Numbered from the stretch's first letter, positions 1 to 10,014 are shown. The stretch: 45,010 bases of DNA from UBA6164 sp045107135 (GCA_045107135.1 JASFZI010000046.1:1-45010); one strand, 5' to 3'. Translations and numbers: made by a program. Notes: generated from the sequence alone by a model not told the origin.

Positions 1-1559
1 TTATCATCTAAATTATAACAGTTATATCTTTTATAATATTTTAATGACAAGCTTATCAAATCGTTTGAAGAATTTGTTATATTTAAAGATTTTATTGGGG
101 TTCAAAGTAATGTGTCTGTGGAATGATAATCTAATTTTAAATTTGTAAATATTCTATCTCAGAATTCTTTATTATTAGAATTTCAAGTTCCCCAAATTCA
201 AGTAGGATATTTTAATCATGAACGTTCAACAGTTAATATATTATCATCTAAAGTGGTTAAATCATTATCACTTAGAGTAAAATAAGGGAAATAATCAGAA
301 TAACTAGTATCTCATATTATATTTAATTTAGTATAATAATTTCAATTAATAGAGAAATCACTTCATGCAATATCACTATTTGTATTAATTGTAATATTAT
401 CTCATGATGTTATATTTTGGAAAGTACTTGATTTATATTTTTCTAATGTTCACGTAGAAGAATTACAATTTGTGATTTGTTCTTTTATTATGTCAGAGCT
501 TTCTTCATAGTATTTTACATAATTTGAAGAGCAAACAGTATTAGGTGAATTTGTAAATTGATTAAAAAAATTAGAAAACCGGTAAGTTATTCTATTAGTA
601 CTTCAAGTTAGGTAATCATTTCCATATTTTGATACTCAGTTAAAAGTAAAATCAGATATATTATCAGGGTTAGTTATACTAGTTATTCAAGGAGATATTT
701 CTATTTCAATTTTTTTGAGATTATTAATTGATTGATTAATTTTAAAATTAATATTTAATTTTTTATCATTACTCTTACTAGAATATTTTAGTATTTCTCA
801 ATTTCAACTGTTAGCAATATATAATGTATCATCAGTATAATATAATCCGGTAGGTTCATTTAATCAGTCAGATTCATCTAATAATAAGTGTATTTTATTG
901 CTATTATCTAAATACAATATTCTATTATTTAGAGTATCAGAAATAAACAGATTTGTTCAACCTTGAGCTAATCAAGTTGGTGAGTTTAAATATATATCCG
1001 TTCAAGCTGCTCATTCTGTGAATTTGTATCAAAATATTCATTTTCAAACTACAATATTATCAGAATCATCTTTTATTACGTGTTCTTTTTGATATGAAGT
1101 GTAATTTATTCATGAAACATTTATTTTTTTTGATGTTAATGTTCATGTGAATCATCATTTTGCATCATCAAAAATATCTTCTCATTGTTCTTCAAAGGGA
1201 ATAAAGTTCTTTATATAAACACTATTAGTTTTAGTATCTTCAGAATCAGGCTCACAGTAGACTCAGTTTAGTATTTCTGTTCAAATATAAGTAAACCCTC
1301 ATTCTCAAAAATTTTGTCATTTTTTGAAAAGTATTCATGATCAAGTTGTTTTAGGAGCAAAAGATCATGATTGAAGTAAATTAAAGTTTGTGTTTAGATT
1401 ACCAGCAAAATAAGTAAAATTATCTGTATTTTCTAATACTTTTTGTTGCATAAAAATATTTTGCATACCACTACTAATAAATACCCCAACAGATACCATC
1501 AGTATCATTGAGATAGTTATTCAAACTATTAATTCTATTAGTGAAAAAGCTTTTATCAT
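1..1559 (-). CDS. Prepilin-like protein with N-terminal methylation motif (3' end outside window)
   Basis: The minus-strand frame stays open from the ATG at 1559 to the left edge when TGA is read as glycine, so at least 519 codons are present and the C-terminus is missing. The start MIKAFSLIELIVGITISMIL is a type IV prepilin / pseudopilin leader: a short basic stretch, the FSLIE cleavage and methylation site, then a hydrophobic helix. The protein is far longer than a major pilin (about 150 residues), so it is more likely a large minor pilin or a surface protein using the pilin export route. The rest is rich in Asn, Ser, Thr and Gly with no domain I can name. It lies downstream of the holB-like gene on the same strand, separated by the structured element at 1576-1728. 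Confidence 0.75.
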
Positions 1560-1575
1560 AAGTGTAAATTAAATT

Positions 1576-1728
1576 ATAATCCATCAGCCTATCGGCAGCT
1601 TCCTTTAATACTAAAGGAAGCCGTACTATTTATGTTTTTATTTTATTAAAAGTAAAAATTAATAATTACTTAAATCAATTTTCTTCCTTTAGTATTAAAG
1701 GAAGTACTCCGAAGGAGGGATGGATTAT
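1576..1728. repeat. 153-bp element with long terminal inverted repeats and nested palindromes
   Basis: The two ends (1576-1620 and 1683-1728) are imperfect inverted repeats of about 45 bp. Both begin, read inward, with ATAATCCATC, then a small hairpin of different sequence (GCC-tatc-GGC on the left, CTCC-ttc-GGAG on the right), then the same 22-bp near-palindrome (CTTCCTTTA, four bases, TAAAGGAAG). The variable hairpins differ in bases but keep the pairing, which suggests selection on RNA structure. It fills the gap between two minus-strand genes. It could be a MITE-like repeat, a terminator or a processing site; no protein is encoded. Confidence 0.6.
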
Positions 1729-1738
1729 TTAAAGTTTT

Positions 1739-2431
1739 TTAAATTTTTAACAACCATTTATCAACAACATATTTTGCATTTACATTGTTTTGTTTGATTG
1801 CGTTAATGTCATCATCAATCTCAGTTAAGTGTTCTATAAAGACTAAATTTTCTTTTGAATATATAATTAAGTTTTTTAAAAAATTTATATAATCCTCTTT
1901 TTCAAGTTTATTTCTGAAAAAATATGAGAAAATTTCAGCATCATTATTATTTATATAATTTACTATAAGACTAAAATAAAAATTATTTTTTTCAATTATA
2001 GTAGTTCATCATAAATCAAAAGTTTGTACTCTAGATAAAATAGTGTCTAGGACTCAACTTTCAGAAGAATTAGTTAAAAAAATCAAATTAGTAACGTCGG
2101 GCTCTTCGAAAAATTTAAGTAAGCTATTTCAAGCAGAAATAGTAAAACGAGATATGTTTTCTATAAAAAATATTTGAAATTTAAAGGGAGGTTTTGAGTT
2201 TGATGGATAGACAAATTCTTTTATATCTTTTATTTTGATTTTTTCCCCGTTATCTTCTAGAGTATATAAATAAATTTGAGGAATTTTAAAATGTTTTAAT
2301 AATTCTAATCATAAATTTTTAACATTAGAGTTTAAAATTTCAGAATTTTTACCTAAAAACAAAAAAGGAGATTTTTTGTCTCCTTTATTTATTTGTCATA
2401 TAATATTATTAATAATATTTTTATTTATCAT
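1739..2431 (-). CDS. holB: DNA polymerase III delta'-like (HolB) clamp-loader subunit, short
   Basis: This 230-residue protein resembles the AAA+ clamp-loader subunits that open the sliding clamp for loading on DNA. Seen directly: a Walker-B-like strand at about 85-97, the segment NSLLKFFEEP (102-111), which matches the conserved N-LLK-LEEP block of HolB/DnaX, a sensor-1-like strand (NLIFLTNSS), and ILSRVQ (131-136), equivalent to the ILSRCQ box. The P-loop is absent (SPFLFLGKNSE stands where GPxGxGKT would be), as is common in delta'. It is shorter than usual (about 300 residues), so the C-terminal collar domain looks reduced. The ATG overlaps the end of the upstream lipoprotein gene by 11 bp. 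Read-through of several TGA-glycines is required. Confidence 0.75.
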
Positions 2432-2771
2432 AGTTATCTAAAGAATCAATAAATTCATCTAATAAATCATTAACTTCATTTTCTAATACTTCTTCATCTG
2501 TATTTGTTTCTGTATTAGAATCATTTTGATTGTTTTCAGAATCGTCTTTATCATCAGAATTATTTTCTACTATATTTATATCTATAGTGCCAGTAGAATT
2601 TTTATTTTCATCATCGTCTTTCTCATCATCAGAATCATTTTCTACTATATCTGTAACGTCAGCAGGGTTTTCATTTACTGGAATTTTATCAGTAGAAGAT
2701 TCTTCAGTAGTACCATAACATGAAGTTAGAGCAAAGAAAGCTATAAGTAACGTTAATATTTTTTTCATCAT
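2421..2771 (-). CDS. Small acidic lipoprotein
   Basis: This 116-residue protein has a basic and hydrophobic signal segment ending in a lipobox-like LTSC, with Cys18 as the likely lipidated residue. The mature part is low in complexity and dominated by Asp, Glu, Asn and Ser; it contains a rough internal duplication (VENDSDDEKDD and VENNSDDKDDS). No catalytic motif is visible, so I expect a surface tether or linker rather than an enzyme. Its stop codon overlaps the start of the holB-like gene, so the two are probably co-transcribed. Confidence 0.65.
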   Translation of the reverse strand: MMKKILTLLIAFFALTSCYGTTEESSTDKIPVNENPADVTDIVENDSDDEKDDDENKNSTGTIDINIVENNSDDKDDSENNQNDSNTETNTDEEVLENEVNDLLDEFIDSLDNYDK

Positions 2772-2906
2772 TTTTTGTTATTACAAATTAATACGATTAT
2801 TTTAATTAAAAATTACATAAATCAAAATTTAAATTTTGTGTTTATTTTGATTAAATGATACAATTTATTTATATAATAAAAAAACTTTAATAAAAACAAA
2901 AAAACT

Positions 2907-3419
2907 ATGGATGATTTAACAAACAAATGAACTTGAACAAATTCTTCTAATACAGATACTATGTTAGTAAATCAATTAGAATTAGAAGAAAATAAAAGAC
3001 TTGAAATAAATCTTTTTTTTAAAAATATAATTAAATGAGTTAAAGAATCAGTAAATCAAATATTAGGGACAGAAGAACTTAAAAAATCTGAAGAGTTATT
3101 AGCTGATGAAATTGAAGAAATTAAAAAAAATGCTAATGAATATTCGATTGTCTTATCTTTAGAAGATGATATTAAGATAAAAGAGCTTAATAAAGAAATA
3201 TCACTTTTAATAGATGAATGAGAAGAGCTTTATTGAAAAATATTAGAAAAAAATAATCAAATCAAAGAATGTACAGAAATGCAAAATCAATTTAAACTTA
3301 CTTATGTAGAAGATAGAAGAAGATTAAGAAAAAAAATGGAATCAGTAAGTATAAAAATAGATGAAAAATATGGACAAAAAATGACTTTATTTAAAAGAGG
3401 TAAGGAGTTAGCAAAATAA
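2907..3419 (+). CDS. Coiled-coil protein of unknown function
   Basis: This 170-residue protein reads through several TGA-glycines. After a Thr/Asn/Ser-rich start it is almost entirely charged alpha-helix with regularly placed Leu and Ile (for example EELKKSEELLADEIEEIKK), typical of a long coiled coil. There is no signal peptide, membrane segment or catalytic motif. A function cannot be assigned. It is divergent from the lipoprotein gene and followed by comM, which has its own promoter-like sequence, so co-transcription is doubtful. Confidence 0.6.
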
Positions 3420-3446
3420 TATTTTATATATTTTTTAATAAAAAAA

Positions 3447-3473
3447 TTGACTTGTATATAAAAAATATATAAT
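3447..3473 (+). promoter_or_regulatory. Promoter-like sequence before comM
   Basis: TTGACT (3447-3452) and TATAAT (3468-3473) lie 15 bases apart, upstream of the comM ATG at 3512. The spacing is one base shorter than in the other promoters of this window, and a second TATAAT sits at 3490-3495, so the exact start is unsure. Confidence 0.35.
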
Positions 3474-3511
3474 GAGTGTATATTTTGTATATAATATAAC
3501 CAACTCGCATT

Positions 3512-5053
3512 ATGATATCGAAAATAAATTCTATAACAGTGAACTGACTTAATTCTGATTTAATAGAGGTAGAAGTGGATATAAATAATTGATTACCATG
3601 TTTTAAAATAGTTTGATTACCCGATCAATGAGTTCAAGAAAGTAAAGAAAGGCTAAGATCTGCAATTAAATCAATTTGAAATAAATTACCAATGACAAGA
3701 ATAACAGTCAATCTAGCTCCAGCAGATATTAGAAAAACATGACCTAGTTTTGATTTACCTATAGCGATTTGAATTTTATTACATTGATGATTTGTTGCAG
3801 ATACATTTGTAAAGAATTCTATTTTTATTTGAGAATTATCTCTTGATTGAAGACTTAGAAAAGTAGCATCTGTTTTACCAGCAACAATTTGAGCAAAAGA
3901 AAAGTGATTTAAAAGAATTTTTGTTCCAAAATCAAATTCAAAAGAAGCATCTATCATGCCATGAATTGATGTTATACCAGTTGATAATTTACTTGAGGTT
4001 ATAGAAATGCTTAATTGAACAAGAGAATTAAATATAAAAAAAACATTAGATTTTTTATCATTATGAAAAGATGAACTTGGTATAAATAGTAATTTTGATT
4101 TTAAATATGTTTTAGGGCAAGAACACGCAAAAAGAGCGTTGGAGATAGCAGCTTCTGGTGGACATAATATAGTAATGGATGGTCCTCCTGGTAGTTGAAA
4201 AACAATGTTAGGTAAAGCTTTTTCTACGATTTTGCCAGATTTAACAATAGATGAAGCTATAGAAATTTCAAAACTTTATAGTATTTCAGGATTATTAAAT
4301 GCAAAGAATCCTATTATTACAAAAAGGCCTTTTAGAACAGTACATCATACAGCATCAAGTGTAAGTATTGTTGGATGATGAAGAAATGCAAGGCCATGAG
4401 AAATAAGTTTATCACATAAATGAGTACTTTTTTTAGATGAAATTTTAGAGTTTGAAAAATCAGTTTTAGAAGTTTTAAGACAACCTTTAGAAGATGGAAC
4501 TATTACTATAAATAGAGTGAATGCTAGTTATACTTATCCAGCTCAATTTATAATGGTATGATCTATGAATCCATGTCCTTGTGGTTACTTAACTGATCCT
4601 GACAAAGACTGTATTTGTTCACATAAACAGGTTGCTAATTATAGAGGAAAATTATCATGACCATTGATTGATAGAGTAGACATGTTTATTGAAGTACCAA
4701 AAGTTGAAATAGAAAAATTTAAAGTGTGAGAAGATTATACTGGTTGAGAACATTCTATTAATATTAAGATGAGAGTAGAAAAATCAAGAATAATGCAATT
4801 AAAAAGATTTGATTGAACAAAGCTTACTTTTAATTCAGAAATGTGAACAAAGGAAATAAATAAATATTGTCAACTTAATGATGATACTCATTCATTATTA
4901 AAACAAGCAATAAATAATATGAATTTATCAGCAAGAGCTTATTTCAGAATATTAAAATTAGCTAGAACTATAGCTGATTTAGAGTGAATAAAAAATATAG
5001 AAACAAAGCATATATTAGAGGCTTTGAGTTTTAGAAAAAAAGAAGAGAGCTAG
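3512..5053 (+). CDS. comM: ComM/YifB-type Mg-chelatase-like AAA+ ATPase
   Basis: This 513-residue protein is full length for the YifB/ComM family, a hexameric helicase-like AAA+ ATPase that promotes branch migration during uptake and recombination of transforming DNA. Domain order is clear: an N-terminal Lon-protease-like substrate domain (about 1-180, with the typical GLPD start), a Walker A loop GPPGSGKT at 224-231, Walker B LFLDE around 309-310, and the NPCPCG segment near 353 followed by a Cys pair. The C-terminal Mg-chelatase subdomain ends in the helical SARAYFRILKLARTIADLE block. Three copies of the small residue needed for the P-loop are present only if TGA is glycine. With the prepilin-like gene nearby it may be part of a DNA-uptake route, which is an inference. 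Confidence 0.9.
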
Positions 5054-5069
5054 TTAAACTAGCTTTTTT
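5048..5069 (+). terminator. Rho-independent terminator overlapping the comM stop
   Basis: A 7-bp stem AGCTAGT / ACTAGCT with a three-base loop is followed by six T residues. The stem includes the comM stop codon, so termination is built into the end of the gene. Confidence 0.65.
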
Positions 5070-5123
5070 CAAATTTTTTTTATAATATATATTATACATA
5101 ATAAATTTTTTAAATTACTATAT

Positions 5124-6161
5124 ATGATAATATCAATTTTTGCATCAATTTGAGCACAAAATCTATGAGATGAATTAATTTTAAAAAATGAGATAAGATT
5201 ACTAGAAAAAGAGTATTGAAAAGATACTAATTTTATAGTTTTTTCATATGATTATAAAAACCCATTTTTAAAAAAATCTAATATAGTGTATAAAGAATAT
5301 TTTCCGACTTGATTAAAAAAGGTTTCAAATTTATTTAGAAATATTTTTAATTTCTTTTCTTTTTTAAGTACTATTATAAAAAGTGATTTAATAGTGATTT
5401 GATGAGGAGGAATCATATATGATAATGAAAAGCAATCAACAAAATGACCTCTTGATTCATGGCTTTTTAGAACAAATATTTTTTCTTTATTTAGAAAAAA
5501 AATTATTTTTTTTGCAGTATGAATAAATATTAAAAATAAAATTTATTATCATAAATTAAAGAAAATCTTTATAAATGCTGATAGGGTGACAGTTAGAGAC
5601 AATTATAGTCATAATTTATTAAAAGAACTTTGAATAACTTCAGAAGTAGTTATAGATCCAGTTTTTTATGATGTAAATGAGAAAAACAAAAAAAGTTTTT
5701 TAATTAAAAAAGTAGATTCATTAAAGTTTTCTGTTAATGATTTTAAAAACCTTGATTTAGAATGAAAGAAAATAGCTTTAGCTTTAAGAAAATGATATTT
5801 AAGTAATAAAGATGATAAATTAGGAGAAAAAAAAGAAGAATGAAAAATAAATGAATTAATAAATTATATTCTAAATGTATGATGAGAAGTAATTTTACTT
5901 CCACATAGTTTTCATAAAACTGATATATTAGCTAATGATTATTTATTTTTAAGTAAATTTTTAAGAATAAATGAAAAAATAAGGATTATAAGTTCAATGG
6001 AAGAAGTTTACAAAAAATATATATATAAAGAATTTGATATATGTTTAGCTATGAGACTACATTCTATTATACTTTCACAAGTTTATGAAATTCCTTTTGT
6101 TTGAATTAGTTATTCCACAAAGACGGATGAAATATTAGAACAAATAAAAGCACTAAAATAA
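5124..6161 (+). CDS. Polysaccharide pyruvyl transferase family protein (CsaB/WcaK-like)
   Basis: This 345-residue protein has the layout of the polysaccharide pyruvyl transferase family, a GT-B-like fold that adds ketal pyruvate to cell-surface sugars. Visible signs are the N-terminal GAQNLGDELIL motif, the glycine run GGGG at 93-96 followed by IIYD, the VTVRDNYS segment, and a C-terminal AMRLHSIILSQ block (the R-x-H pair conserved in CsaB) ending in an ISYSTKTDEIL motif. Most of these glycines are TGA. No other wall-biosynthesis genes are adjacent. The gene ends convergently with ung, overlapping it by 9 bp. Substrate unknown. Confidence 0.8.
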
Positions 6162-6176
6162 TGAATTAGTGCTTTT
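6146..6176. terminator. Bidirectional terminator shared by two convergent genes
   Basis: An 11-bp perfect inverted repeat, AAAAGCACTAA (6146-6156) and TTAGTGCTTTT (6166-6176), has a nine-base loop and T-tracts on both strands. It lies inside the overlapping ends of the pyruvyl transferase and ung genes, so coding and termination share the same bases. Confidence 0.65.
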
Positions 6177-6836
6177 GATATTCCAATTTATTTTTTTTTC
6201 TCATCTATTTTTTAATATATTATTAACATCTTTGAAACAATTACTTCACAAAAATGATCTATATGCAGAAAAAGGCGAGGGATGAGTTGTTTCTAATATT
6301 ATATGTTTAGACTCATCTATTAATTTTTTCTTACTTTGAGCAAAAGCTCACCACAATAAAAAGATTACTCAATTTTTTTTATCTGAAATATTTTTAATTA
6401 CAGAGTCTGTAAAAAATTCCCATCCTATTTTGGAATGACTCGCAGGCTTTCACGCTTGTACTGTTAGGATAGAATTTAATAAGAACACACCTTGCTCAGT
6501 CCAACTAGTTAAATCTCAGTTTTTACCTTCTTGTTGTAATTCTTTAAAAATATTTCTTAAACTAGGAGGAAATTTTGTTCATTCTGGAACAGAAAAACAA
6601 AATCATTGAGCCTGTCATTCTCCGTGATAAGGATCTTGTCATAAAATAACTATTTTAATTTTTGAAAAAGGAGTTTTTTCAAAAGCCTTAAATATATTTT
6701 CTTCTTTTGGATAAATAATTATTCATTTTTTTTCATTCTCCTCTAGAGTTTTTTCAATTTCTTTTAAATAAGGTTTTTTGAGCTCGGATTTCAAGATTTT
6801 TTGCCAGCTAGGGGTAAGATTTTTAATTATTTCCAT
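6153..6836 (-). CDS. ung: Uracil-DNA glycosylase, family 1
   Basis: This 227-residue protein is the normal length for UDG family 1, which cuts uracil bases from DNA to start base-excision repair. The water-activating loop GQDPYHG (66-72, catalytic Asp68) and the DNA-intercalation loop HPSPFSA (His185; the usual form is HPSPLSA) are intact, and KPASHSKIGWE gives the Ser/Gly-rich backbone-pinching segment. The uracil-specificity Asn lies in FLLNSILTV. The first glycine of the active-site loop is TGA. Start chosen at 6836 because it gives the family's N-terminal length. It is divergent from the oligopeptidase gene and has no operon partner. Confidence 0.93.
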
Positions 6837-6843
6837 TTATTTC

Positions 6844-6871
6844 TTGAATTTAAATTTTAAAAATATAGAAT
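6844..6871 (+). promoter_or_regulatory. Promoter-like sequence before the M3 oligopeptidase gene
   Basis: TTGAAT (6844-6849), a 16-base spacer and TAGAAT (6866-6871) stand 31 bases upstream of the ATG at 6902. The same 16-base spacing occurs at several other transcription-unit starts in the window. Confidence 0.4.
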
Positions 6872-6901
6872 TATTCTATTGAAAATTAATAAAAATAAAA
6901 T

Positions 6902-8917
6902 ATGAAATTAAAAAAACAAATAATTGAAGAGTTAAACAGATTAGAATTTCCTAATCTAAAATTTCTTTTTTCTGAAGAAGTTTTAGATATTGCACCTGAA
7001 GTATTAAACAATTTATTAAAAACTGAAAAGCAAAAATTTAATACTTTGTTATTAATTGAAACTGCAGAATTAACTTTTAATAGTTTTGAGGAAGAAAGTT
7101 TGCTTGATTATTTTTGGGCTTTATTAAATCATTTAGATAAAGTAGGTAGTTCTGATATAACAAGAGAAATAATAAATAAATTTAGGCCAATTTTATATGA
7201 TTTTATGCATGAGGTATCTTATTCTAAAGATTATTTTGAACATTTAATGTATGTAAACGATAATGTGGATCTTGATTCTGATGAAAAGAGAATTATGTAT
7301 TTAAGAATAAAGGCTTTTAAAGATAGATGAATTAATTTAAATGAAAAAGATCAGGAAAAATTAAAAAAAATTAATAAAAGTATTTCAAAGATAAATGATG
7401 ATTTTTCAAATAATATAATTGATGATGAAAAAACTTTTGAATATATAATTAATGATTTTGAATTAATAAAGGATTTACCTATTGAAGTTTTAGATATTAC
7501 TAAAGCTGCTTATAATAAAGTTTATCATTTTTCTGATGACCAAAAAGATTGATATTTGTTTGATTCAGATCCAACTAGTCACTCAGCTATTATGAAATAT
7601 TGTAGTTCAAAAAAAATAAGATTAGATTTTGAGACTAGAGGAAATAGTGTTTCTTCGAAATGAAAGTTTGATAATAGGAAAAATATTTTAAAATTGTTGA
7701 AATTAAAACAAGAAAAATCTGATATTTTAGGATACAAAAATTATGCTGAATTAAGCTTAAATAATAAAATGGCTGAATCACCAAAACAGGTATTTGAACT
7801 TGTAGAGTGAGTATCAATGAAAGCTAAACAAAAAGCTGATGTAGAGTTAAATATTTTAAAGGAGTATTATAATTTAAAGAAATTAGAGACTTGTGATGTT
7901 GCTTTTTATTCAAGAAAATATAAAGAAGAAAAATATAATTTTGATGAAAAAGAACTAAAAAAATATTTTGAATTTGAAAACGTTATTACTTATTTATTTA
8001 AATTTGTAGAAAAGTTCTATTGAGTAGAAATTAGACCTCTAAAATTAGAGTCATATAATTCTGATATTAAAATTTATGAAATATATAGAAATAAAGAACT
8101 GATTTCTTATTATTTTTTGGATCCATTTTATAGAGAATCTAAGGCTTCATGAGCATGGGCCAATAATTTGAGAGAAAAAATATTCTTGCCTATCAATAAA
8201 ATACCTGTGGTATTAAATGTATGTAATTTTCAAAAAGCAGAATCAGGAAAAACTACTCTCTATTTAAGAGATGTAGAAACAATTTTTCATGAATTTTGAC
8301 ATGCTTTACATGAAATTTTATCAGAAAGCAAACATAGTGAATTATCAGGATTTTGAGTTGAATGGGATTTTGTAGAGTTACCAAGTCAGTTATTAGAAAA
8401 TTGGGCCAATCAAACAGATAGTTTGGTTAAATTATCATCTCATATTAATACCTGAAAAAGTCTTCAAAAAAATATGATAAACAAACTTGAAAAATTAAAA
8501 ACTTATATGACATGAGTTTTTGTAGCTAGACAAAATGAATTTGCATTACTCGATATGACTTTATATTCTTCTGCTATTCCAAAAAATATAAAAGATCTTG
8601 ATAAAATAGTGCTTGAAATAGTGAACAAGCATTCTGTTTTTAAAAGATCAGATAACTATAAAATGTATTGTCACTTTAGTCATATATTCAGTGGTTGATA
8701 TTCTGCAGGATATTATTCATATTTATGGGCAGAAATAATTGAAGCAGATATTTTTTCAAAAATGAAAGATATGTGAATGTTTGATCCAAAGACATGAAAA
8801 AAGTTTTTGGAAACTATTCTTTGACAATGAACTAGAAAAAAAGCTACAGAGTTATTTTTTGATTTCATGTGAAGGGAAGTGGATAATAAAGCTTTTATGG
8901 AGAGGTATGGATTGTAG
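6902..8917 (+). CDS. M3-family zinc oligopeptidase (oligopeptidase A / PepF-like)
   Basis: This 671-residue protein matches the size of M3 metallopeptidases, cytosolic enzymes that degrade short peptides. The zinc motif HEFGHALHE begins at residue 463 (HExxH, its glycine encoded by TGA), and the third-ligand segment VEWDFVELPSQLLENW follows about 30 residues later, as in the family. The C-terminal HIFSGGYSAGYYSYLWAE block carries the conserved His/Tyr/Gly residues that close on substrate. The N-terminal half is helical, as expected for the clamshell lid. The standard code would break this gene into about a dozen pieces. It is monocistronic and ends at a repeat-derived hairpin (8924-9011). Confidence 0.9.
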
Positions 8918-8923
8918 AAACTG

Positions 8924-9011
8924 AAAAAAACTCCCCCTAAATTAGTTACTTCGATTCGTATCCCCCTCGATGAGGGGGAAATAAATGAAGTAAATAGGAG
9001 GAGTTTTTTTT
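8924..9011. repeat. GC-rich palindromic repeat, copy 1 (also a terminator)
   Basis: An outer stem AAAAAAACTCC / GGAGTTTTTTT (8924-8934 with 9000-9010) encloses the strong hairpin TCCCCCTCGATGAGGGGGA (8961-8979). The long T-tract on the plus strand and A-tract (T on minus) make it a plausible terminator between two convergent genes. Related copies are at about 9422-9475, 10084-10129 and 10176-10225. Confidence 0.6.
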
Positions 9012-9022
9012 GAGTTAATTTT

Positions 9023-9394
9023 TTAGTTAATTTTTTTACTTAATTCGACACAAACTCATTCAAAATTGTCTATTATTTCACTATTTGTGAATCTTATAAT
9101 TTTTAATCAAAATCATTCTAATATACTACTCCTTTCTTCATCATAAATTAAACCATTATCTGTATAATGACTATCTCAATCTATTTCAATAACAATCATT
9201 TTACTAGGAATATAAAAATCAACTATAAAATTACCAATAGGTCTTTGTTTAAGGACTCTAAGATTCAGATTTTTTAAATAATTAAACCGGATTATTTGTT
9301 CAGGTTTAGTCATATTTTTCCTCATTTCAGTAGCTCTTTCTTTGAGTTTTGGGTTGTAAGGGAGACGAGGTTGGATTTTTATTAGGTTGTTCAT
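9023..9394 (-). CDS. DUF559-family endonuclease-like protein
   Basis: This 123-residue protein has the pattern of the DUF559 / very-short-patch-repair-like PD-(D/E)xK nuclease family: an N-terminal NPKLKERATEMRKNMTKPEQ block, then LKQRPIGNFIVDFYIP, where the Asp is the first metal ligand, then KMIVIEIDGDSHY with the E-x-D/H residues, and a C-terminal LKIIRFTNSEI strand. The start at 9394 is chosen because family members begin about 10 residues before NPKL; the frame stays open further upstream, but that part is only translated repeat sequence. Such proteins are often carried with mobile DNA; cellular role unknown. Confidence 0.8.
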
Positions 9395-9421
9395 GGATTG
9401 ATAGTTATAATTTTCCTGTAA

Positions 9422-9475
9422 CTCCCCCTTTTTTAGGTGAGTTGGTGCGTATCCCCCTCGATGAGGGGGAAATAA
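9422..9475. repeat. GC-rich palindromic repeat, copy 2
   Basis: This copy has ACTCCCCCT followed by a variable stretch, GCGTAT and the same TCCCCCTCGATGAGGGGGA hairpin. It lies in the gap between two minus-strand genes. Confidence 0.55.
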
Positions 9476-9507
9476 ACAATGGTGAGGAGGGTTAGTATTA
9501 GAGAATA

Positions 9508-9720
9508 TTATCTTGTATGACAATTTGTACACCAATAGCATCAATCTATAACTTTGTTTGGCCACTTGTTTATTGCAGAAGTTTTTGAGTCTTCACAATT
9601 ATTAAAATTTCATAATAGTATTCTATTTTCAACTAATGGTAAGTGTCCACAAATATTTTCATTATGGAATTCATGTTCTCCTCATTCTTGAGGATTTCTA
9701 TTAATTATATATTTAGGCAT
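9508..9720 (-). CDS. Small conserved Cys/His-containing protein
   Basis: This 70-residue protein begins MPKYIINRNPQEGGEHEFHN and ends GCYWCTNCHTR, with a Cys also in the middle (ICGHLPL, NNCEDS). I recall a widespread small family of this layout in phage, plasmid and bacterial genomes, with an N-terminal NPQ...GEHEVH block and a C-terminal Cys-x2-Cys...CHT end, but I cannot give a function. The Cys/His spacing would suit a metal site. Two in-frame TGA codons are needed for the first part. The upstream 180 bases are structured and may form its leader or an independent small RNA. Confidence 0.6.
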
Positions 9721-9747
9721 AATTTTTAATTATTTTGTTAAATTAAT

Positions 9748-9775
9748 TTGTATTTATTTAACTTCACCATATACT
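9748..9775 (+). promoter_or_regulatory. Promoter-like sequence for a putative small RNA
   Basis: TTGTAT (9748-9753), a 16-base spacer and TATACT (9770-9775) point to a start near 9781. No open reading frame follows; three hairpins and a terminator do. Confidence 0.35.
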
Positions 9776-9779
9776 TTAT

Positions 9780-9882
9780 GAAAATTTCTTCCAGGAAATT
9801 TTTTCATATTACTTACGTTTGTAAGATTATATGGACTACGATACTGAAGTTAACTTTTTAAGTTATTTTAGTATCTTTTTTT
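9780..9882 (+). ncRNA. Putative ~100-nt structured small RNA
   Basis: Downstream of a promoter-like sequence lie three hairpins in series: ATGAAAA...TTTTCAT (9778-9807), CTTAC-GTTT-GTAAG (9812-9825) and a long stem 9840-9854 with 9862-9875 followed by seven T residues. No coding frame of any length covers this stretch. The layout promoter-hairpins-terminator is that of a small RNA gene. It does not show the conserved features of SRP RNA, RNase P RNA or tmRNA. It could instead be the leader of the small minus-strand gene at 9508-9720 read on the opposite strand. Confidence 0.4.
9840..9882 (+). terminator. Strong hairpin with T-tract
   Basis: GATACT...AGTATC arms extended inward by further A/T pairs and G-T wobbles, closed by a loop of about seven bases, then seven T residues. 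No plus-strand gene precedes it, which implies a non-coding transcript. Confidence 0.55.
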
Positions 9883-9927
9883 GTGCAAAATTTTAACAGC
9901 ATTTTATTTTATTAAGTATATAAAACC

Positions 9928-10014
9928 GAATATATACATTATATCTGTATATATTTCTGAAATAGTATATTTTTATAAACATAAAAGTAAATAGAAACAG
10001 TGCACTTTTATGTT
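9928..10014. other. Gene-free stretch with two inverted repeats
   Basis: Between the putative small RNA and the palindromic repeats I see no gene. Two inverted repeats stand out: GAATATATAC with GTATATATTTC (9928-9957, one bulge) and a perfect 11-bp pair AACATAAAAGT (9978-9988) with ACTTTTATGTT (10004-10014). They could be protein-binding sites or RNA hairpins. Confidence 0.35.

Noticed and set aside
6902..8917. Many pseudogene fragments (standard-code view) of the oligopeptidase and other genes
   Set aside because: All breaks are TGA at glycine positions; under code 25 the genes are intact.
9395..9565. N-terminal extension of the DUF559 protein up to 9565
   Set aside because: The extra part is a translation of palindromic repeat copy 2 and of the small Cys/His gene in another frame; family members start near 9394.
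9757..9850. Minus-strand mini-ORF ending NFHKVYGEVK
   Set aside because: Only about 30 codons with no proper start or family; better explained by the RNA hairpins.
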